The notes under the pieces: model-generated
The model's database searches: none
What the model saw: the letters and a program-made list of their open reading frames with translations, nothing else
Told to the model about the DNA's origin: nothing
Program-made: the position numbers and the translations under genes
Assembly (NCBI GenBank): GCA_036346205.1
Contig: JARFJB010000390.1
Coordinates: forward strand, 2,109,501 to 2,173,500
Origin: Vesta saturnalis
Lineage: Eukaryota; Arthropoda; Insecta; Coleoptera; Lampyridae
Length of the DNA stretch: 64,000 nucleotides
Direction: 5' to 3'
Part shown: in pieces, positions 58,244 through 64,000 of the stretch
Position numbering within the stretch: the first letter of the stretch is position 1
Layout of the letters: each line of letters opens with the position of its first letter

Positions 58244-58270
58244 CGGTACTTACTTAAAAAACATGCCTCG
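58244..58270 (-). repeat. Mariner right TIR
   Basis: Inverted copy of 56969-56995, followed by the TA duplication. Confidence 0.95.
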
Positions 58271-58904
58271 TATTTTTAAAATAGAATGGAATTGTATTTC
58301 GAGGTACTGAAATACGTTTAATAATAATAAATTTATTATTTGCATAGGAACGCTTTAAGAGCACTGGTTTCTGAAGGGTAAAGAGAAATTACGGAGGAAG
58401 AGGTAGTGCTAAATTATATTAAAAATTGCGCTTTTATACTTCGCTGCGAAGTGGGATTTAATAAAAAATAGACGCGATGTGCTTTTGCACACATGAAAAG
58501 TGACGTATCATTACCACATTTAGCGTGCTGAAACAAAATAAATTTTTGCTTGCATTTAAATACTTAATTAAAATAATAAAAATGTATTTTCATTAATTTT
58601 TGGGGTCGTTGGACAAAGTTAACAACACTTTGGAATGAATTTGAGAAAAAAATCGCGGCCCTATTTTAAAACACTTCTTCATATGAATCGGAAAATTTTC
58701 AAAGAAGACCAGAGTAAATTAATTTACTTGTGGCCATAAACGAATTTCAATGATCAGGTAAGGATCAAGCGTTTGACATAACCATCATTTTGAGAGACAC
58801 TCTCTTCTAAATCTCAAATAATTAATAAGGATGTTCTCTATCTTCGAATCAGCTGTGCGGGAATATGCAAGTCGTTCCCGACTCCGCACAGAGGTACTTT
58901 GTTA

Positions 58905-59640
58905 TCATTATTTATTCGTGCAGGAGAGACGTATTATGTGAAGCCATGAAACAAGAGAAGCTGGTGCAAATGCAAATGTCGATGCCATAGCTATGGCAGT
59001 TCTAAATGAAGTAGAATGGAATCCTTCGGGCACCACAGGGCGATTTCGTATTCAAATACAAATTCTGAAGACCTCGGTGCACAAAGTGTTAGGAAGAATA
59101 GTTCAAAGCTTGTTTCTGAAGATGATGCTACGAAGATGCAATTTTGCAATTGGTATGGAGATATGTTAAGAATCTGTGGCAGAGATCAAATTCTGATGAA
59201 GCCACATTTCCCTAATCAGGGATTGTAGATCTTTATAATTCCTACCAATGGTGTAATGAAAATCATCATCGCAAATTAACATGATTTTCGGGTAAATGTC
59301 TGGTGTGGTTTGACGTGAAATCAACTTTTCAGTTAAATAATTTTACCCCACTGACTTAACGAGTAAGTTATGGATTTTTTGGATGACATGCCATTGCGTA
59401 GGCGGAAAAATTTATGGTGACAAATGGACGGTTGCCCTGCGCATACCTCCAGAATAATTGAAGAAGTCCAAACTTAACGCCACTCGAATACGTGTTTGTT
59501 ACGACCCTTTAAGGAACAATTCGGTAGAGCTTCGTCGTGCTGTTGGTTTAACTTGTAAGAGATGTCGGCTATGCATACAGAACATGTGTGGACATTTTGA
59601 AAGTTCACTTTAAATTTTACGGTTAAACACATTTTGTCCT
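58905..59640 (+). pseudogene. DD41D-type transposase, degenerate
   Basis: Plus-strand frames give AMAVLNEVEWNPSGTT and SVHKVLRKNSS (HTH region), SEDDATKMQFCNWYGDML, SDEATFPNQGLVDLYNSYQW-type text (first Asp), FRVNVWCGL, WWQMDGCPAHTSRIIEEV (second Asp), a shortened gap and then NLTPLEYVF (third position, here Glu), and CRLCIQNMCGHF at the end. There are stops and shifts, and the stretch between second and third acidic residues is partly deleted. Same family as the copy at 50 kb but clearly older. Confidence 0.65.
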
Positions 59641-59954
59641 GTTTTTTGAATTTTTGAATTTTTCTTTATTGTACTTGCTGTATATAAACTTTTGATATAG
59701 TTCAAACACCATTTTATATTGCTTCCTTTGCTTTATCATACGTAGGTATGATTAAAATCCGACGGCCTCTCCATTTACTAAACATTTACCCCCTTCTGGT
59801 GCGACCACCATACATTGTGATATACCATTTTTAAGCCAACACACCAGAAAACTTTTGCACGATTCTAGTTCAGCTTACCCGAAATATTCAGGGCTAAATT
59901 TTTCTGAAAGGCATCACAGCATGCATTAAGATAATTTCAAAAAATTTTTACAGA

Positions 59955-60770
59955 GGTATCACAAGAAGAAAACGAACTGTTGATGACGAAAATATAGAAT
60001 TAGTGATTCAAGGGTACTTTGGAGCTTCCCAATGATGTCATTAAGACAAGCTGCTCTGCAATCTGGTTTTGGATAAAAGCTCAATGCATTGAATTTTAAG
60101 GAAATCGATTTCATTAAAACACAAAGATGTTGCGAATTTATTTTGACGAGGTACCAGGAGAATAACTCGTTTATAGAAAACATTATATGGACAGATAAAT
60201 CATAGTTCACTAAAAATGGTCTTCTAAATCGTCGTAAACTCGTAACTCTCATTTCTGGAGTGACTCCAATCTACACAACACTCGGGAACGCAATTTGCAA
60301 GCTGTTCAATGTTTACTGCGCGTTAGAAATAATGTAGTGATCGCCTTAGAATTTTGTCAACACAATTTAAATAGTAAGTAAATATCTTTGATGTGATTTA
60401 TGTACCAATAGTTATAGTTTGTTTTAGGTGAGAGATATCTAGACTTATCTGAATAATTTCTACCACCACCATGGTGCACCGCCACATAGGGGCCAGTTAA
60501 TTAACAACTTTCTGAAAACCACTTTCTATGAAAAATGGATTGCTGATGACGGGCCTTTGTTGTAGCCTCCACAAAAAAGTTTTTAGATTTTCTTCATTTG
60601 GGGAGCTATATTATGTAAGATCTACGAAACGCCATTAACAACAATGGATGACTGCATGCATAGAATAAGAAATGCCTTTTGGGAATTTTTCCCAAGACTC
60701 CGTTAAACGTGCTCTCCATACGGAATTAATTGGTAGACGCAAAAGATGTTAGAGGTCGCAGATCAAAACT
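59955..60770 (+). pseudogene. DD41D-type transposase, degenerate
   Basis: Plus strand: RRKRTVDDENIELVIQGYF and SLRQAALQSGFG-like HTH text, NNSFIENIIWTDKS and FTKNGLLNRRKL (first Asp), GAPPHRGQLINNFLKTTF (the Asp before GAPPH is lost or changed, the text reads HHHGAPPH), WIADDGPLL, a PP..SF remnant, FFIWGAILCKIYETPLTTMD and a C-terminal RRKRC. Several stops. Third acidic residue not preserved. Confidence 0.65.
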
Positions 60771-61069
60771 TTTATTGAATTAATTTTTTTTTGTTTCCCA
60801 AATTATTTTCCTGTTATTGTATTTAGTTACTGAAAACTTAGTTATTTTAATTTGCTGTCCCATTTCATACAATTACTAGTATATCTCGTTAATATCACAG
60901 AATCGGTATTTCTATATATTATCTTCATCGTCAATACCTGTTTTCACCTTTCACATTGTAAACAAATTAAAAATAAATTTAAATTTAAATTTTAAGGATT
61001 TCATTAGTGATGATATACTGCATTGTTTTATTTTTTTTTTCACAGTCTACTTGGCAAAATGAAATATTT

Positions 61070-62757
61070 AGACCCGAATTTGAAGTGAGCCACCCTAAAT
61101 ATCAATAAAATCTACAAAGCCGTAACTTTTTTATTTATTGATAGATTTTAGCAATTTAAATTATTATTTTCCTAAATTATTTAGCTTCAAATGTCAGTTT
61201 AAAAAATACTTCAATTTTCTTCATACGCAGCTTCTACAGGGTGACATACGTGAGCAGGTTTTTTAACCTTTTTCAGTGGTGTTTCAGTCTTATTGAACAA
61301 CCCGTATATTCACTGTATGGTACAATAGCTATCTACATTTGTCGTCATCACACCAGTTTTTCAATTCTAGCTCTATCTTTTTTAGATCAAGTGATAAATT
61401 GAAAAACAATTATATTTACACTAGTAATTTCCCACTTGGTAAACAAAATTTAAGAAACGTAAAGTTCGATTAGACAAGATTCTTCGACGTTTTTAATAAA
61501 TTGTTTGACACTTACTCTGCAAAATAATTAGTTAAATTAAAATACCTCAATTACTAATTGGACTGATTGAGTCAGGTGTCTCGTGTAGAGAAGTCAGTAG
61601 ACGTTTAGGTGTGTCAAGGTGTTCCGTAAATCGGGCTTGGAAAAGATATCTAGAAAGTAACACACCACGGCGGAGAACGGTAGCGTTACACAACTCCTGC
61701 AATGGATAGATCTTTGAGAAGAACTACTCTGCAAAACCGACATTTAAATTCGACGCGGTTAAACAGATTTTGCTTGAATAAAGAGGAGTTAATGTTTCCA
61801 ATCCCACTATAATAAATAGACTTTAGGAGACACATAAAAGAAATCGTCTACAATTTGTCCGTGACCACTAACGCTGTAACGATGTCGACTGGCAAACTAT
61901 CTATTTACAGATAAACCCCGTTTTTGCTTACATCCAAACATCAATCGTACATGCGTGTGGAAATGGCAGAATAAAAGGTATGACCAGAATTGCACTATAG
62001 ACCACGTTCCTTTTGGTGGACACTGTGCAATCGTTTGGGGAAGCACAGCACTAGGCAACCGGAAAACCGAATTGGTCGTGTTTATTAACTCAAGACTGAA
62101 TGCTCGAAATTATCTAAATCGGATACTGGAATCAATCGTTCTGGCATATGCACAGTCTCAGAGTCCAACATTTGTTTACATGGACGACAATACCAGGTCT
62201 CACCGCGCTGTTATTGTCAACAATTTGTTTGTCGAGCATGGTATTACACGAATGGTGTGTCCTGCATTGTCTCCAGACCTCAATCCTAGAGAGCATGTGT
62301 GTGCGACGCTCTACCCTGCGATTTAATCGACAGGATTCTAAGGAGCATGCCCAGACGATGTGATGAAGTAATAAAGTCTCAACGTAGAGCAACTCATTAA
62401 TAATAGTAATAATAATAATTCTTAACCATAGCTTGAGTTTGGATAATTGATGTCATGATTACGTTTCAGATGTTTTGTGGTTCAATATGCAATGTTATTC
62501 AAGAGTTGGTATGATGATGACAAATATAGGTAGCTATTATACCATAGAGTAAATATACACGGTATTCAATAGTGCCGAGGACTCCACTAAAAAAATTTTA
62601 AAAAACCTGCATCTACCCTGTATGTAGAAAATGTAAGTATTTGTAAACTCACATTTGAATCTGAATAATTTAGGAAAAAAATATTTAAAAAACGCTAAAA
62701 TCCATTAATAAATAAACTTGATCGATAGTTAGGGTGGCTCATTTCAAATTCGGGTCT
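61070..62757. mobile_element. Tc1-like element with ~220-bp inverted repeats
   Basis: GACCCGAATTTGAAGTGAGC (61071) and the following 220 bp, including ACAGGGT and GCAGGTTTTTTAA, are inverted at about 62550-62756. The transposase remnant lies between. Long terminal repeats of this size are known in some Tc1/mariner branches. Confidence 0.8.
61555..62400 (+). pseudogene. Tc1-like transposase (DD34E), degenerate
   Basis: Plus strand: HTH text GLIESGVSCREVSRRLGVSR (HTH of Tc1/paired type), a stop-bearing middle, then FTDKPRFCLHPNI (first Asp), VWKWQNKRYDQNC, FGGHCAIVWGSTALGNRKTE, YMDDNTRSHRAVIVNN (second Asp), and LSPDLNPREH (Glu third), with 34 residues between the last two. Stops and shifts break the first half; 123 codons from 61955 are open. 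Tc1 elements insert at TA. Family is certain from GGH..VWG and SPDLNP.EH. Confidence 0.85.
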
Positions 62758-62877
62758 GTATTCTTCAGTTTTTACACATTTTTATAACAAAATTCGCTGT
62801 AACTGGCAAACCTAGGTACATACAAACTTATATCATTCGATTTAGAATTTGATTCTTCTTTCGGCCCTAAAATAATA

Positions 62878-63326
62878 TACTGAGTGTTCCATTTGAAAAA
62901 AATCAGGTTTTGTAACTTCTTAACTTTTTAAATTGGTTTATGAATTTTAAGGGCCGTGTATGTTCCTCAGATCTTTTCAACTATTTTCAGATAGTGCGAT
63001 GCCTAAATCATTACTGTTACAAATATTATAATTAAAATTCATCCACTGTTCAATATTCAACATTTTTAATATGCTGCAACTGTCATTTCTTTCTTAAAAA
63101 TGGGGATATCTCGAATATAACTGAACTTAGGAATACAGAACTTTGCAGAAAGTTTACTAAAAATTAAACGTAGAGTCAAAAACTGCAAAAATATAAAAAA
63201 TTTAAAATAAGCAAGTTGGTGTCGACTTCCGGTTATACCGGAAGTTACAGAAACATGAAAATACTTTAAAAAGGTGGGCCGCACTGACCTTTATATAATA
63301 AATAACCAAATTTAAAAAACACCATG
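62878..63326. mobile_element. Possible small MITE
   Basis: The stretch begins TACTGAGTGTTCCATTTGAA and ends TTTAAAAAACACCATGTATA, an imperfect inverted pair flanked by TA-like bases. No coding sequence. Weakly supported. Confidence 0.4.
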
Positions 63327-63699
63327 TATATAGTATGTAAGTAGGTAAGATTGGAGACTTTTGGAACACACCTCATTTCCACGTTCCCACATTTCCAAGG
63401 TTACCACAATCTCAAGGCACCACAATACAATTACGCAATAAGTAGGTCATGTCTACATAGAAATTTCCCAAGGTCGCACATTTCTAAGAATATCACACTG
63501 TAAGGTGTAAAAAATACGAAGGTCACTAACACTCAACACATTCACAAGGCTATTTGTGCACCCTACCTACTCAGATAGACATCTCACTGTTTCAAGGCTT
63601 GCTCATGTAATTGTTTACACTTCTCTGATACCACACTTAGAACCAAATTCAAGAAAGATAATGATATGCTAATATATTTATTTGTTGTATGTACAAATG

Positions 63700-64000
63700 T
63701 AATCAGTGTATTATTCAGATATATGATTTTCTCTAGGAATAAAACATTTTGATTTAATACAAGTGCAAAAGGTCCTTTCCACTTCTGTATCATTACACCT
63801 GGGAGGACGTGGTGCAAGTAATTGAGCGTACGTGCAGTACGGTGCCCATCGGAGATGCTCCTGTAGCGGAGCGTCAGATGACCGCCATTGGTTTATTCGT
63901 ACTCCACACTTGAAGCATTCAACCGTCGTCTGAAGATATGGAAATGAACCCTGCTGCTGCAATAGATATAGGTGAGTGAACTCCAGACCATGTTCGATAC
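63700..64000 (-). pseudogene. BIR (inhibitor-of-apoptosis) domain, frame-broken, cut by window edge
   Basis: Minus strand 63711-63962 is open and contains CFKCGVRINQW, then DAPLQEHLRWAPYC: C-x2-C-G...W...D-x-P-x2-E-H-x-R-W-x-P-x-C, the zinc-binding signature of BIR domains. Upstream, in a frame displaced by one base, runs the matching N-terminal half (YRTWSGVHSP then AAAGFIS), reaching the window edge; the switch lies near 63920-63930. BIR proteins bind caspases or related partners; this short type is frequent in insects and their large DNA viruses. After the domain the frame continues about 35 residues without RING motif to a stop at 63711; CAG/GTGTAA at about 63803 could be a splice donor instead. 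Host gene exon, pseudogene or captured piece cannot be decided here. Confidence 0.6.

Larger units (their letters stand above)
56969..58270. mobile_element. Complete mariner element, 1302 bp
   Basis: 27-bp terminal inverted repeats (CGAGGCATGTTTTTTAAGTA...) with one mismatch at 56969-56995 and 58244-58270, TA duplications outside (56967-56968, 58271-58272) and one intact transposase frame. Structure and length are those of an autonomous mariner. Confidence 0.97.

Overview
This window looks like a repeat-dense, AT-rich piece of an insect (arthropod) nuclear genome. Evidence: spliceosomal-type intron in a transposase gene, long (TA)n arrays, and the mix of Tc1/mariner, piggyBac, pogo, Penelope-like, LINE and gypsy elements. 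A beetle is my guess, not a demonstrated assignment. I find no complete host gene. The only candidate host-type coding sequence is a BIR (inhibitor-of-apoptosis) domain with a frame break at the right edge (63.7-64.0 kb). I saw no rRNA, tRNA or CRISPR array.

Layout. 0.5-11.7 kb: decayed Tc1/mariner-type elements with long inverted arms, (TA)n arrays at their ends, a LINE endonuclease fragment and layered inverted repeats. 11.7-18.3 kb: one inverted-repeat element that has received a 1.08-kb MITE in its left arm and an RTE-like LINE in its body; the LINE itself holds a 192-bp Penelope-like terminus bounded by a 13-bp target duplication. 18.4-20.1 kb: Penelope-like element with RT and GIY-YIG remnants and hammerhead-like motifs in inverted orientation at both ends. 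20.1-21.1 kb: gypsy integrase tail. 21.4-22.2 kb: MITE. 22.3-26.1 kb: mostly unassigned. 26.2-28.3 kb: RTE-like LINE on the minus strand. 28.5-29.5 kb: Penelope-like fragment. 29.65-35.13 kb: gypsy element with two recognisable LTRs, a tRNA-Lys-type primer site and eroded pol; its left LTR is split by a LINE. 35.4-36.7 kb: Penelope-like 3' part. 38.7-41.7 kb: the best-preserved LINE, one frameshift. 41.7-43.9 kb: pogo-like transposon. 44.4-46.6 kb: Jockey-like LINE. 46.8-52.8 kb: long-TIR element with an intact, intron-bearing transposase, a piggyBac inserted in one arm and a MITE in the other. 53.4-62.8 kb: MITE, further transposase copies, one intact 1.3-kb mariner (56,969-58,270) and a Tc1-like element. 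63.7-64.0 kb: BIR fragment.

The sequences do not form a pathway; they are independent mobile elements stacked at different times. One transposase family with 41 residues between its second and third catalytic positions (DD41D by my count, the spacing described for rosa-type mariner relatives) occurs at least eight times in all stages of decay. The mariner at 57 kb is the youngest-looking element. The density of nested fragments on both strands fits pericentromeric heterochromatin or a piRNA-cluster-like locus, but that is inference.
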